64,000 bases of DNA, from NCBI RefSeq assembly GCF_004341515.1, contig NZ_SLZF01000010.1, forward strand, positions 124,001 to 188,000. Direction: 5' to 3'. A program made the position numbers and the translations under genes. Below the pieces are notes generated by a model that worked only from the letters and a program-made list of their open reading frames with translations, made no database searches and was not told the origin of the DNA. Of this stretch, positions 42,751 to 51,927 are shown one piece after another. Every line of letters starts with the position of its first letter. The stretch's first letter is position 1. Source of the stretch: Allobosea sp. BK604 (lineage in GTDB: Bacteria > Pseudomonadota > Alphaproteobacteria > Rhizobiales > Beijerinckiaceae).

Positions 42751-44892
42751 ATGAACTGGGCCTTTCAGAATCCGATCCGGTTGGAAGGCGCCGTCCGGCG
42801 GCATTTCGAGAGCATTGGCTACACCGCCATGCTGACGCTCTGGCGGCGCAAGCGCATGATCCTCGCATTGATGGCAGTCGCGGCCCTCGCGGCCGTCGTC
42901 GTGCTGCTGAAGAGCGAGAAGCGCTACACCTCGAACGCGCTCGTCCAGGTCGATTTCGGCCGTGAAGACCAGACCGGCAATGGCCGGCAGGGTGGGGGGC
43001 TCTCCTTCGATGTCTCGGCCCTGGTCGAGACCGAGGCGCGCTTCGTCCGCTCACGCGCCATCGCCAGGCAGGTGGCCGATGCGCTGGCGGCCGCCCCGGG
43101 CGGCGAGCCGGTCACCGAGCGCCGGATCCAGGACCTGATGCGCGATCTCACGGTCCGCAACGACAGCCGCTCCTACCTGATCGAGATCGGCTATACGGCG
43201 AACGATCCCAAGCGCGCGGCCGAGATCACCAATCTCTTCGTCGACACCTATCTGAGGAACCGCAGCGAGACGAGCTTTGCCGCGGCGCGCCGGGCGAGCG
43301 ACTGGTACGCGGCCCAGATGAAGGAAGCGCGGACGGCTCTCGAAGCGGCCGAGAACGCGGCTGGCGATTACCGCGCGACTTACAACATCGTCGACACCAC
43401 GGCCGATGGCGGCGCCCTGCAGCAGCAGAAGATGCGCGAACTGGTCAGCCAGTCCAATAGCGCGTCGCTCGCACGCCTCAACGAGGAGGCGCGGCTCGAA
43501 CGCGCCAACCGCGCGGTCGCCGAAGGCAATATCCCACCGGATATCGCGGCGCTCCCGCAGATCCAGCGCCTGATCGAGAGCCGCGAGACGGCGCGGCGCC
43601 AGGTGGCGGAACTGTCCGCCTCCTCCGGCGAGCGTCATCCCAGTGTCGAACGCGCCAGGGCCCTGCTCTCCGAGACGGAGGCGCGCCTGCGCGAAGAAGT
43701 CGGCAAATCCGTCGCGACGATTTCCGAGGATGTCGGGAATGCACGCCGGCTGGAGGGCGAGCTCGAGGAGAGCGTGCGCAAGGCCAAGCTCGCGCTGATC
43801 GACAACAAGTCCCGCGAAGCCGAGCTGCGGACCCTGCAGGGGCGGGCGGAGGCAACCCGTAGCCGCCTGAAGACCCTGACCGACAATTACGTGCAGTCCC
43901 AGGCCCTATCCGACCTGAAGCCGGTGGTCGCGCAGGTCATGATCGCAGCCGAGCCGATCGAAACCCCGTCGGGTCCGAAGGCTTCGCTCATCCTCGGCCT
44001 CGCCATCCTCGGCGCTGCGACGCTCGGCGCCGGCCTCGCCTTCCTGCTCGAGCGTCGCGACACCGGCTTCCATCGCGAGGACGAGGTCCTGCCCGAGACC
44101 GACTGCACCTGCCTTGGCCTGGTTGCGGCGACCACCGGAGCCGCGATGCGGCTCGACATCGCGGCGCGACGCGAGACCATGCGCGGGATCGCAGCCTCAC
44201 TCGGCCTGACGGCCTTTCAGACCAGCGCGAAGACCGTGCTCGTGACCTCGGCCCTGCCGGGAGAGGGCAAGTCGCTGCTGGTCGACTCGCTCGCGCTCAG
44301 CCTGATGGAAATGGGCCGCAGCGTCCTGATCATCGACGCCTCGCCGTGCAGCGAGCCCGACAGGGATACGCGGCCGGCGCTCGAGGACATGGTCGCCGAC
44401 ACGGCGAGCCGCCGGCAGTTCCTGGAGAGCCGGCGCGGCGAGCCGATGCCGGTTCTCCAGCGCCGGAATGCCAATCTGCGCAACAGCCTGCCATTGGTCG
44501 TCGCCGGGCACATGGCGCCGCTCTCGGTGATCCAGCGCCGGACCGGCCTGTCGGAGGGCGGCGCGGTCTTCGCCAATGCCGGGATCGGCGATCTCGTCAA
44601 GGAAGCCAGCTCGAAATTCGACGTGGTCATCATCGAGGCGCCGCCGATCATGCTGGTCGCGGATTCCCTGATTCTGGCCCAGGTCGCCGATGTCGTGATC
44701 CAGGCGGTGCGCTGGCACGAGACGCCGAAGGCCACCGTCAACGCCGCGCTCAAGCGGCTGCGCGAGGCCTCCGTGCGCGTCCACGGCATCGTCCTCACCG
44801 GCGTGAACATGGCCAAATACCAGACCTATTACAGTTTCTTCCGCTCACCTTCGACGCGGAAGTTCCGCAAATATTACGCGGCCTTCGATTGA
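42751..44892 (+). CDS. Chain-length determinant and tyrosine autokinase-like protein (Wzc/ExoP-like)
   Basis: 713 aa. A Wzz domain comes first, with TM1 at about 35-50 (RMILALMAVAALAAVVVLL), a long coiled coil (about 200-380) and TM2 at about 410-430. The cytoplasmic BY-kinase domain follows, with Walker A SALPGEGKSLL (about residue 498), Walker A' VLIIDAS and Walker B VVIIEAPPIML. The C-terminus has only five tyrosines (KYQTYYSFF ... KFRKYYAAF), fewer than classical Wzc. The ATG at 42751 was chosen; a GTG 9 bp upstream is also possible. It controls polymer length and assembly with the export protein. Confidence 0.9.
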   Translation: MNWAFQNPIRLEGAVRRHFESIGYTAMLTLWRRKRMILALMAVAALAAVVVLLKSEKRYTSNALVQVDFGREDQTGNGRQGGGLSFDVSALVETEARFVRSRAIARQVADALAAAPGGEPVTERRIQDLMRDLTVRNDSRSYLIEIGYTANDPKRAAEITNLFVDTYLRNRSETSFAAARRASDWYAAQMKEARTALEAAENAAGDYRATYNIVDTTADGGALQQQKMRELVSQSNSASLARLNEEARLERANRAVAEGNIPPDIAALPQIQRLIESRETARRQVAELSASSGERHPSVERARALLSETEARLREEVGKSVATISEDVGNARRLEGELEESVRKAKLALIDNKSREAELRTLQGRAEATRSRLKTLTDNYVQSQALSDLKPVVAQVMIAAEPIETPSGPKASLILGLAILGAATLGAGLAFLLERRDTGFHREDEVLPETDCTCLGLVAATTGAAMRLDIAARRETMRGIAASLGLTAFQTSAKTVLVTSALPGEGKSLLVDSLALSLMEMGRSVLIIDASPCSEPDRDTRPALEDMVADTASRRQFLESRRGEPMPVLQRRNANLRNSLPLVVAGHMAPLSVIQRRTGLSEGGAVFANAGIGDLVKEASSKFDVVIIEAPPIMLVADSLILAQVADVVIQAVRWHETPKATVNAALKRLREASVRVHGIVLTGVNMAKYQTYYSFFRSPSTRKFRKYYAAFD

Positions 44893-44931
44893 TTATTGCA
44901 CAGCACGTGATTGAGCTTCGGGGAGGCTAAA

Positions 44932-45897
44932 TTGAACGGCCACGATCGTATTCTGATCACTGGTGGCAACGGCTATGTCGGCCGTCAGCTCACACGGCGG
45001 CTCTATGGAGACCATGAGATCTGCGTCGCGGATAATATCCGCTACGGCCAGGTCCGCTTCAGCGATGCCGACCTCGCTCGCATTCGGCTGGAACGGGTCG
45101 ACATCACCGATCAGCAGGCCATCTCCGCGCTTGTCGCAGATTTCCAGCCCGACGTGATCATCCACCTCGCCGCGATACACTACATCCCGGAATGCGAGCA
45201 GGATCCGACGAAATCCCTGATGACCAATGTCGTCGGCGTGATGAACCTGCTCCTCGCCGCGCCCCCCGGCTGCCGCTTCGTCTATGCCAGCAGCGGCGCG
45301 GTCTATAAGCCCGATACGCAGCCGCATTGCGAAGGCACGGCGGCCCTCGAGCCGAGCGACATCTACGGACTGAACAAGCTGCATGGCGAGCATTATGTCC
45401 GCTATCTCGCCAAGCAGCGCTCGCTCGCCGCTGTGGTGGTCAGGCTTTTCAACGTCGTTGGACCGGGCGAGACCAATCCGCATCTGCTGCCGGAGATCGT
45501 CGCCCAGCTGAAGGCCGGGCGCACCACGCTCAAGCTCGGCAATCGCTGGCCCAAGCGCGACTATATCCATGTCGAGGATGCGGCGCGCGGCTTCGCGACG
45601 ATCGCGACCGACGAGACGCTGGTCCCGGGCGCCACGGTGACGGTCAATCTCGGCACCTCGCGCCCCTATTCGGTCGACGAGATCCTGAGCAAGCTCAGCG
45701 GCATCGCCCGGATCGAGTTCGGGCTCGAGGAGGATAGCGACCGCGTCCGCGCCGTCGACCGGCCCTTCCTGGCCGCCGACACGACGCAGATCCGCCAGCG
45801 CTTCGGCTGGGAGCCGGCATTCACCATCGACGATGCCTTGAGCGATCTCTGGCGCGCCCCCGACCTCTCCGAGACGCTGACGGCGAAATATCGATGA
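44932..45897 (+). CDS. NAD-dependent epimerase/dehydratase (nucleotide-sugar SDR)
   Basis: 321 aa, starting at TTG 44932 behind GGGGAGG. Motifs are ITGGNGYVGRQL, HLAAIHYIPECEQDP, SSGAVYKP and catalytic YGLNKL, a GalE/RmlB-like layout. It probably acts on a nucleotide-linked sugar for this EPS; the exact reaction cannot be read. Its stop overlaps the next start (ATGA). Confidence 0.87.
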   Translation: MNGHDRILITGGNGYVGRQLTRRLYGDHEICVADNIRYGQVRFSDADLARIRLERVDITDQQAISALVADFQPDVIIHLAAIHYIPECEQDPTKSLMTNVVGVMNLLLAAPPGCRFVYASSGAVYKPDTQPHCEGTAALEPSDIYGLNKLHGEHYVRYLAKQRSLAAVVVRLFNVVGPGETNPHLLPEIVAQLKAGRTTLKLGNRWPKRDYIHVEDAARGFATIATDETLVPGATVTVNLGTSRPYSVDEILSKLSGIARIEFGLEEDSDRVRAVDRPFLAADTTQIRQRFGWEPAFTIDDALSDLWRAPDLSETLTAKYR

Positions 45898-47156
45898 TCA
45901 GAGTCCTCGCAGCCATCGTGGCGCCGCCACATCTGTCGGTCAGCGGCGCCGGGCGCGCCGCCGAGCAGCTCAGCCTCGGGCTGGCCCAGCATTGCGACGT
46001 CACCATCGCCAGCATGATGGGGTCGCAGACCGCGCCGGAGGAAAGCAAGCTGCGCCGCGCCGCCGTGAAGGTGACGCTGCCCTTCGGCCTGCCCTGGCAG
46101 CGCATCCCCAACCGCTACCGGACGCTGTTCTACCGGTCGGACATTCCCGAACTGATCCGTGCGGGCGGCTTCGATCTCGTGCATCTGCACAATCCGATGC
46201 CGGCGCTCGAAATGGCCCGGATCGCCAGGGCCTGCCGACAGGCCGGCATTCCCTATGTGGTCTCGACCCACGGCTTCAACGAGATCGCCAATGGCGACCG
46301 CATCTACGGCTTCGGCCTGCTGAAGCAGCTGGTCTGGAAGTCGCTGGTGACGCTGCCGGTGCGTTCGGCCCTGCGGCATGCCGCAGCGATTTTCGCCCTG
46401 TCGCCGGCCGACAAGGAGATTTCCCGCAAGCTGGGCTTCGCCGGCGATGCCTTCGCACTCGTGCCGAACGGCGTGCCTGCGTCCCGGCCGGCCGATCCGG
46501 CTGGCGACGAGGCGATCTATGCGCGGCTCGGCCTCGGCGAGCGCAAGCCGGGCCGGATCACCTGCATGTTCCTGGCGAACCACACCCCGAACAAGGGCTT
46601 GCCGATCCTGCTTTCGGCCTTCTCGCAGCTCGATTGCCCCTATCAGCTGATCGTCGGCGGCGAGAAGCGGCCGGAGGTGGATTATGGCCTGGCGTCGCCG
46701 CGCCGGCCCGACCAGCAGATCGTCGTCACCGGCCGACTGTCGGACGACGAGGTTGCGGCCCTGTTCCGACGCTCCGACCTCTTCGTCTTCCCGACGCTCG
46801 CCGATACCTTCCCCTTGGCGATCCTGGAGGCGATGTCCTACGGGCTGCCGGTGCTCGCCTCCCATGTCGGCGGCATTCCCTATCAGATCGACGACCGGTG
46901 CGGCCGCCTGGTCGAGGCGGGCAATGTCGAGCAGCTCGCCGAGGCGGTGAGCCGCTTCGCGCGCGCTCCCGCCACCTTGGCCAAGATGGGCCGCCACGCC
47001 AGGGCGCGCGTCGCCACGCAGTTCACCTGGGATAGCGCCGCGAGCCGCGCCTTCGCGGAATACGAGCGCCTGCTCAGCTCGCCACATATCAAACCCGCAC
47101 CCGCCAAGCCGCGCGTCGGTGCCGCCACCCGAATTGAAAGAGGGACGCCTGCATGA
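45894..47156 (+). CDS. GT4 family glycosyltransferase
   Basis: 420 aa, GT-B fold. The N-terminal acceptor half has RAAEQLSLGLAQHCDV and DLVHLHNPMPALEMARI; the C-terminal donor half has the EX7E region FPTLADTFPLAILEAMSYGLP followed by ASHVGGIPYQI. It transfers a sugar from a nucleotide donor with retention. Translationally coupled at both ends (ATGA overlaps). Confidence 0.93.
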   Translation: MIRVLAAIVAPPHLSVSGAGRAAEQLSLGLAQHCDVTIASMMGSQTAPEESKLRRAAVKVTLPFGLPWQRIPNRYRTLFYRSDIPELIRAGGFDLVHLHNPMPALEMARIARACRQAGIPYVVSTHGFNEIANGDRIYGFGLLKQLVWKSLVTLPVRSALRHAAAIFALSPADKEISRKLGFAGDAFALVPNGVPASRPADPAGDEAIYARLGLGERKPGRITCMFLANHTPNKGLPILLSAFSQLDCPYQLIVGGEKRPEVDYGLASPRRPDQQIVVTGRLSDDEVAALFRRSDLFVFPTLADTFPLAILEAMSYGLPVLASHVGGIPYQIDDRCGRLVEAGNVEQLAEAVSRFARAPATLAKMGRHARARVATQFTWDSAASRAFAEYERLLSSPHIKPAPAKPRVGAATRIERGTPA

Positions 47157-49402
47157 GCACGCAAGATCTAGGACGACTGGCCATTATCGGCTGCGGAGCG
47201 GTGGTGGATTATCATATCCTGCCGTCACTGCGGCGCATCGGCTGGTGCCCCGACGTGCTCGTCGACCGCTCGCCCGAGCGCATCGCGCTCGCCGCCGGCA
47301 AGCTCGGCAGCAAGGGGCGCTCCATCGTCAAGGCCGCGGACTGGCGCGAGGTCGCCGATAGCTTTGATGCCGCCATCGTCGCCGTGCCGCATGTGCTGCA
47401 TGGGCCGATCGGCCTCGATCTCCTGGCCGCCGGCAAGCATCTCTTCATGGAGAAGCCGCTGGCCGTGACGACCGCGGAATGCGAGGCGATGATCGCGACG
47501 GCCAATGATGGCGGCCTCTCGCTGCGCGTCGGCTTGCTCAGGCGCTATCTCCACGTCACCCGCTGGCTCAAGGCGCTGCTCGAAGCCGGCGTGCTCGGCG
47601 AGATCAAGCGCTTCGACATCCGCGAAGGCTTCGTCTTCAATTGGGCGACGAGCTCCGATGCCCTGCTGCGGCGCGAGCTGGCCGGCGGCGGCGTCCTGAT
47701 CGACACCGGCGCCCATACGCTCGATCTCCTGCTCTGGTGGCTCGGCGACGTCGCCTCGCTGAGCTATCGCGACGATGCCGGCCATGGCGTCGAGGCCGAT
47801 TGCGTGATGGATTGCACGATGGCGTCCGGCGCCACCGGCCGGGTCGAGCTCAGCCGCACCCGCGACCTGCGCGATACCATCCTGATCGAAGGAACGCAGG
47901 GCTTCGTCGAGATCCATCTCGCCAAGAACCTGGTCCTGGATGGCTCGCCCAACGTGCTCGCCTTCCAGCATGAGGGCCACAGCCCGGCCGAGATGCCGAT
48001 GCAGCTCTTCCCGGAGCTGTTCGACGGCGAATTGCGCGATTTCCGCGCCAGCGTCGCCGGCGATGCCAGCAAGGGCATCGGCGGCGTGGAAGGCATGCGC
48101 TCCGTCGACCTGATCGAACGCTGCTATGCGGCGCGCGAGCCACTCGAAATGCCCTGGCAATCGGCGCAGCCCGCGGCCGCCGCGGACGAGTCCGTGCCGC
48201 GCTTGCCGGCCGGCAGCACGGCGCTGATCACCGGCGCGACCGGCTTCATCGGCGGAAGGCTGGCCGAGCGTCTCCTCGAGCAGGGCGTGAAGGTGCGCTG
48301 CCTCATCCGCAATTTCGGCCAGGCGGTGCGGCTCGCGCGGCTGCCGGTGGAGATCGTTCGCGGCGCGCTCGACGATGCCGAAGCGGTCTCGCGCGCTGTC
48401 GAGGGCGCCGATTACGTCTTCCACTGCGCCTATGACCTGCGCTCGCGCGCGCTCAATCTCAATGGGCTGGAGAACCTGATCGCCGCATCGCGGCAGCAGA
48501 ACGTCAAGGGCTTCGTCTATGTCAGCAGCTTCTCGGTCTATGAGCCCTTCCCGGACGGGGCGCTGACCGAAGAGACCCGCGACGGCGATCGCTCCTGGAT
48601 CTATTGCCGCAACAAGCTCGATCTCGAGGCGCGCGTGGTCAAGGCCGCGCAGCAGGAAGGGCTGAATGCCAGCATCGTCCAGCCGGCGATCGTCTATGGC
48701 CCGTTCTGCAAGCCCTGGACCAATGCACCGGCGGAAATGCTGCTGACCGGCGAGGTGGTCCTGCCCGATCTCGGCGAGGGGCTGTGCAACGCGGTCTATA
48801 TCGACGATCTGGTCGATGGGTTCGTGCTGGCGGCCTCACGGCCCGAGTCCAAGGGCGAGCGCTTCATCCTGTCGGGACCGGAGCCGGTAAGCTGGGCCAC
48901 GTTCTACGAGACCATTGCCGATGCCGTGCAGTCCGCCAAGCCGGTCTATTGGCCGGCCGAGGCCATCGGCAAGGAAAATCACGGCTTCGTGCGCGATCTC
49001 AAGATGGTGCTCGCCAATCCCAAGCGGCTGATCCAGATCATCGTGCGCTGGCCGCCGGCGCGCCAGGCGCTGCAAGCCGGCTACGATGCTCTGCCGAAGC
49101 CGCTCTACGATTTCGTCACGCGCGTCTATTTCGGTGGCGGCGGCCGGCGTTTCGGCATGCGCTACCTGCCCGATCAGCAGGCCCTGGCGCTCTATCGCTC
49201 GCAGGCTCATGCCAGCAACGAGAAGGCGACGCGGCTGCTCGGCTACCGTCCGCGCTATGGCTTCACCGAGGGCATGCGCGAGACCGCCGCCTATCTGGCC
49301 TGGGCCTATGGTGACCTGCGCCGGCAAAGCGGCCAGGCATCCGCGCCCCCGGCTGCCAACACGAGCGAAGGCGCTTCGGCGAAGCTGGTCAATGCGGATT
49401 AA
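47153..49402 (+). CDS. Gfo/Idh/MocA oxidoreductase fused to an extended SDR
   Basis: 749 aa, two enzymes in one chain. Residues about 5-345 are Gfo/Idh/MocA: IIGCGAVVDYHILPSL, the EKPLAVT motif near 100 and DTGAHTLDLLLWW. An Ala-rich linker (QSAQPAAAADESVPR) joins it to an SDR from about 355: ALITGATGFIGGRLAERLL, VSSFSVYEP and catalytic YCRNK. No stop or frameshift lies between, so this is a true fusion. It probably oxidises or epimerises a nucleotide-linked sugar in two steps. Coupled to the flanking genes by overlaps. Confidence 0.9.
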   Translation: MSTQDLGRLAIIGCGAVVDYHILPSLRRIGWCPDVLVDRSPERIALAAGKLGSKGRSIVKAADWREVADSFDAAIVAVPHVLHGPIGLDLLAAGKHLFMEKPLAVTTAECEAMIATANDGGLSLRVGLLRRYLHVTRWLKALLEAGVLGEIKRFDIREGFVFNWATSSDALLRRELAGGGVLIDTGAHTLDLLLWWLGDVASLSYRDDAGHGVEADCVMDCTMASGATGRVELSRTRDLRDTILIEGTQGFVEIHLAKNLVLDGSPNVLAFQHEGHSPAEMPMQLFPELFDGELRDFRASVAGDASKGIGGVEGMRSVDLIERCYAAREPLEMPWQSAQPAAAADESVPRLPAGSTALITGATGFIGGRLAERLLEQGVKVRCLIRNFGQAVRLARLPVEIVRGALDDAEAVSRAVEGADYVFHCAYDLRSRALNLNGLENLIAASRQQNVKGFVYVSSFSVYEPFPDGALTEETRDGDRSWIYCRNKLDLEARVVKAAQQEGLNASIVQPAIVYGPFCKPWTNAPAEMLLTGEVVLPDLGEGLCNAVYIDDLVDGFVLAASRPESKGERFILSGPEPVSWATFYETIADAVQSAKPVYWPAEAIGKENHGFVRDLKMVLANPKRLIQIIVRWPPARQALQAGYDALPKPLYDFVTRVYFGGGGRRFGMRYLPDQQALALYRSQAHASNEKATRLLGYRPRYGFTEGMRETAAYLAWAYGDLRRQSGQASAPPAANTSEGASAKLVNAD

Positions 49403-50633
49403 CGCGCATCTGCTCCGCTCGTCCTGGACGATCCTCGACCAGGGGGTCGTCAGCCTCGGCGCCTTCCTGCTCAACATCGTGCTGGCGCGCAACCTGCCGC
49501 CGGACGAATACGGCGCCTTCGCGCTCGTGCTCGGCACGCTGGTGCTGGTGCAGCTGATCAACGGCTCGCTGATCTTCTATCCGATGTCGATCCGCTGCAC
49601 GGTGCTGCCCGATGGCGAGCGGCAGAAGCTGATCGGCCGCAGCCTCGTCCTGCTCGGACTGCTTTGCGTGCCGCTTCTGCTGCTTGTCGGCATCGGACTG
49701 GTGCTGATGGGGCGTGACGAGCTCGTCGTGCCGCTGCTGGTCTACTTCGCCATCTGGCAGGTACAGGAGGCCTTGCGGCGCGGCCTTTTCGCCGAGTTCC
49801 GTCATCGTGACGCGCTGATCGGCGACGTGATCGGCTATCTTGGCCAGGTCGCCCTGGTGCTCCTCCTGCTGCAGCGCGGCAGTGTCGAGCTTCCCGAGGT
49901 CTTCCAGGCCTTGGCGCTGGCCTCGGCTGCGGCGCTTGTCGTGAATTACTGGCAGGTCGGCGCCAATTTCCGCGAGCTGCGCTCCTTGCGCGAGACCATG
50001 GCGGATTTCTGGCAATTGGGACGCTGGTCGCTCGCCAACAACCTGACGGGCGCCTCGCGCGTGCAGATCTTCCTGTGGGGGCTCACGGCGCTCTTCGGGC
50101 CGGCCGCGACGGCTTCGTTCCAGGCGGCGTTCAACGTCATCAACCTCACCAACCCGATCCTGCTCGGCCTGTGCAACGTCATCCCGCAGACGGCGGCCCG
50201 GAGGTTCCAGGACGGCTACGATAGCGCCTGGCAGGCGGCACGGCCTTACGCCTTCGCCGGCGCGCTGCCGATCATGCTTTGCTACGGCGTCCTGCTGGTC
50301 ATGCCGGAGGCGATCCTGCATGTGCTCTACGGCCCGAACTCGGCCTATGCGGGCCTTGTGCTGCCGATCCGCATCCTGGCTGCGGGCGCGCTGCTCGGCT
50401 ACTCGGCCGACATGGTCTGCTCCTACATGCACGGCGTCGATGCGGCGCGGCTGGCGCTGCTGATCAATGCTCTCGGCACGGTCGCGGCGCTGAGCCTGTT
50501 CCTGCCGCTCGCGCTAAATCTCGGCGTGGCCGGTGCCTGTGCGGCTGTGGCGGCTTCAAGCCTGGTGCGGCTGATTGCTTCGCAATGGATACTGTCGAGG
50601 ATGATCGCCGATGGGCGCCGACCTGTTGTCTGA
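49392..50633 (+). CDS. Polysaccharide flippase (Wzx-like, MOP superfamily)
   Basis: 413 aa, about 12 membrane segments. The N-terminus SSWTILDQGVVSLGAFLLNIVLARNLPPDEYGAFAL is a textbook flippase start; the later WQLGRWSLANNLTG segment also fits. It would translocate lipid-linked repeat units to the periplasm for the Wzy-like protein. I chose the ATG at 49392, which overlaps the fusion gene by 11 bp. Confidence 0.9.
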   Translation: MRINAHLLRSSWTILDQGVVSLGAFLLNIVLARNLPPDEYGAFALVLGTLVLVQLINGSLIFYPMSIRCTVLPDGERQKLIGRSLVLLGLLCVPLLLLVGIGLVLMGRDELVVPLLVYFAIWQVQEALRRGLFAEFRHRDALIGDVIGYLGQVALVLLLLQRGSVELPEVFQALALASAAALVVNYWQVGANFRELRSLRETMADFWQLGRWSLANNLTGASRVQIFLWGLTALFGPAATASFQAAFNVINLTNPILLGLCNVIPQTAARRFQDGYDSAWQAARPYAFAGALPIMLCYGVLLVMPEAILHVLYGPNSAYAGLVLPIRILAAGALLGYSADMVCSYMHGVDAARLALLINALGTVAALSLFLPLALNLGVAGACAAVAASSLVRLIASQWILSRMIADGRRPVV

Positions 50634-51846
50634 ACCGCGTTTCGCGCCCAAGGCCTGGGTGCCCGCCGTCACTCGCCGGCGGCTGGATATCCGCCATGTC
50701 GTCATCGACGATATCAGCCCCCATCCATCCGCTGCGAACGGCATCCACCATGTCGCGCGCCGGCTCGCACGCGAGCAGATCGCTGCCGGCGACGATGCCA
50801 GGATCATCTTCCTGCGCCAGCACAAGATGGCTGGCGAGACGGAATCCTTCGATCTGCCGACGCTGATCCTGCCGCTCGACGGGCCCAGGATCATGGGCCA
50901 TGTCGTCGGTGTGGTTCCGCAGGTCGTCAGCGCGCTGACCGCGGGCGCGGGTCCCGATACGATCTTCCATATCCACACGGCCCGGCAGCCGCTGCTGCTC
51001 TCGCTGGTGCGCGCGCTCAATCGGCGCGGGCTTCCCTTCGGCATCACCATCCATGGCCGCTATTCGCATGTCATCGACGGCAATGATGGCGTCGCGAACT
51101 GGAAATCCGCGCTCTACCTGCGCCTCGTCGAGCGCTGGGCCATCGAGCAGGCGCGTTTCGTCCAGGCGGTCTCGAGCGCCGAGGCGGCCGTCATCCGCCG
51201 CCTCGCGCCGCGAGCTCGGATCTGCGTGATCCCGAACGCGGCCTATTCGAGCACGCTTGACGGCAGGCCGGCGGTGCCGCGCCGTACGGCCTCCTTCGCG
51301 GCTTTCCCGACCTTCGGCTTCTGCGGGCGCTATGAGATCGTCCACAAGGGCCTCGACCTGCTGATCGAGGGCTTCGCGCTCCATCGCCGCGAGGGCGGTG
51401 CCGGGCGGCTCGTGATGATCGGAACCGGGCCGGCCCGCGACATCATCGCCGCGATGGTGAACACCTCGGGGATCGCCGACGCCGTCGAGATCCATGGCCC
51501 GTGCTTCGGCGCGGAGAAGCAGCGCAAGATGCAGGACTGGGATTTCTTCGTGCAGCCCTCGCGCTTCGACGGCGTGCCCATCGCGGCGCTCGAGGCGGCA
51601 CTTACGGGACTGCCGCTGATCGTCTCCACCGAGACCGGGCTCGCCCAATCCATCGAGGTGGCCGATGCCGGGATCGTGATCCGCAGTCTGACGGCCAGGG
51701 CGGTCGCCACCGCCTTCGCGGAGGCGGCCGCGATCTCGACCCATGACTGGGATGGGATGGCCGCTGGCGCCTATGCCGTGGCGACGGCGATCGGCGACTG
51801 GACGCCGATCGCCGCGAGCCTGCGCAAGCTTTACGTATCGGCCTGA
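50611..51846 (+). CDS. GT4-like glycosyltransferase
   Basis: 411 aa, GT-B fold. The donor half includes GFCGRYEIVHKGLDLLIEGF and FVQPSRFDGVPIAALEAALTG followed by LPLIVSTETGLA. The N-terminal half has NGIHHVARRLAREQIAAGDD. It overlaps the flippase gene by 23 bp and is followed by a terminator, so it is the last gene of this unit. Confidence 0.9.
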   Translation: MGADLLSEPRFAPKAWVPAVTRRRLDIRHVVIDDISPHPSAANGIHHVARRLAREQIAAGDDARIIFLRQHKMAGETESFDLPTLILPLDGPRIMGHVVGVVPQVVSALTAGAGPDTIFHIHTARQPLLLSLVRALNRRGLPFGITIHGRYSHVIDGNDGVANWKSALYLRLVERWAIEQARFVQAVSSAEAAVIRRLAPRARICVIPNAAYSSTLDGRPAVPRRTASFAAFPTFGFCGRYEIVHKGLDLLIEGFALHRREGGAGRLVMIGTGPARDIIAAMVNTSGIADAVEIHGPCFGAEKQRKMQDWDFFVQPSRFDGVPIAALEAALTGLPLIVSTETGLAQSIEVADAGIVIRSLTARAVATAFAEAAAISTHDWDGMAAGAYAVATAIGDWTPIAASLRKLYVSA

Positions 51847-51856
51847 TGAAACGCAT

Positions 51857-51888
51857 CGGCCCCGCTCTGCCAGGGCAGGGCGGGGCCG
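51857..51888. terminator. Strong hairpin terminator at the end of the EPS plus-strand unit
   Basis: CGGCCCCGC (51857-51865) pairs with GCGGGGCCG (51880-51888), with an inner CTGCC/GGCAG stem. It lies between convergent genes and can serve both. Confidence 0.75.
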
Positions 51889-51927
51889 AAATGTCGGGGC
51901 GCCAGTCGCTTTACGGCGCCAGTGGCC

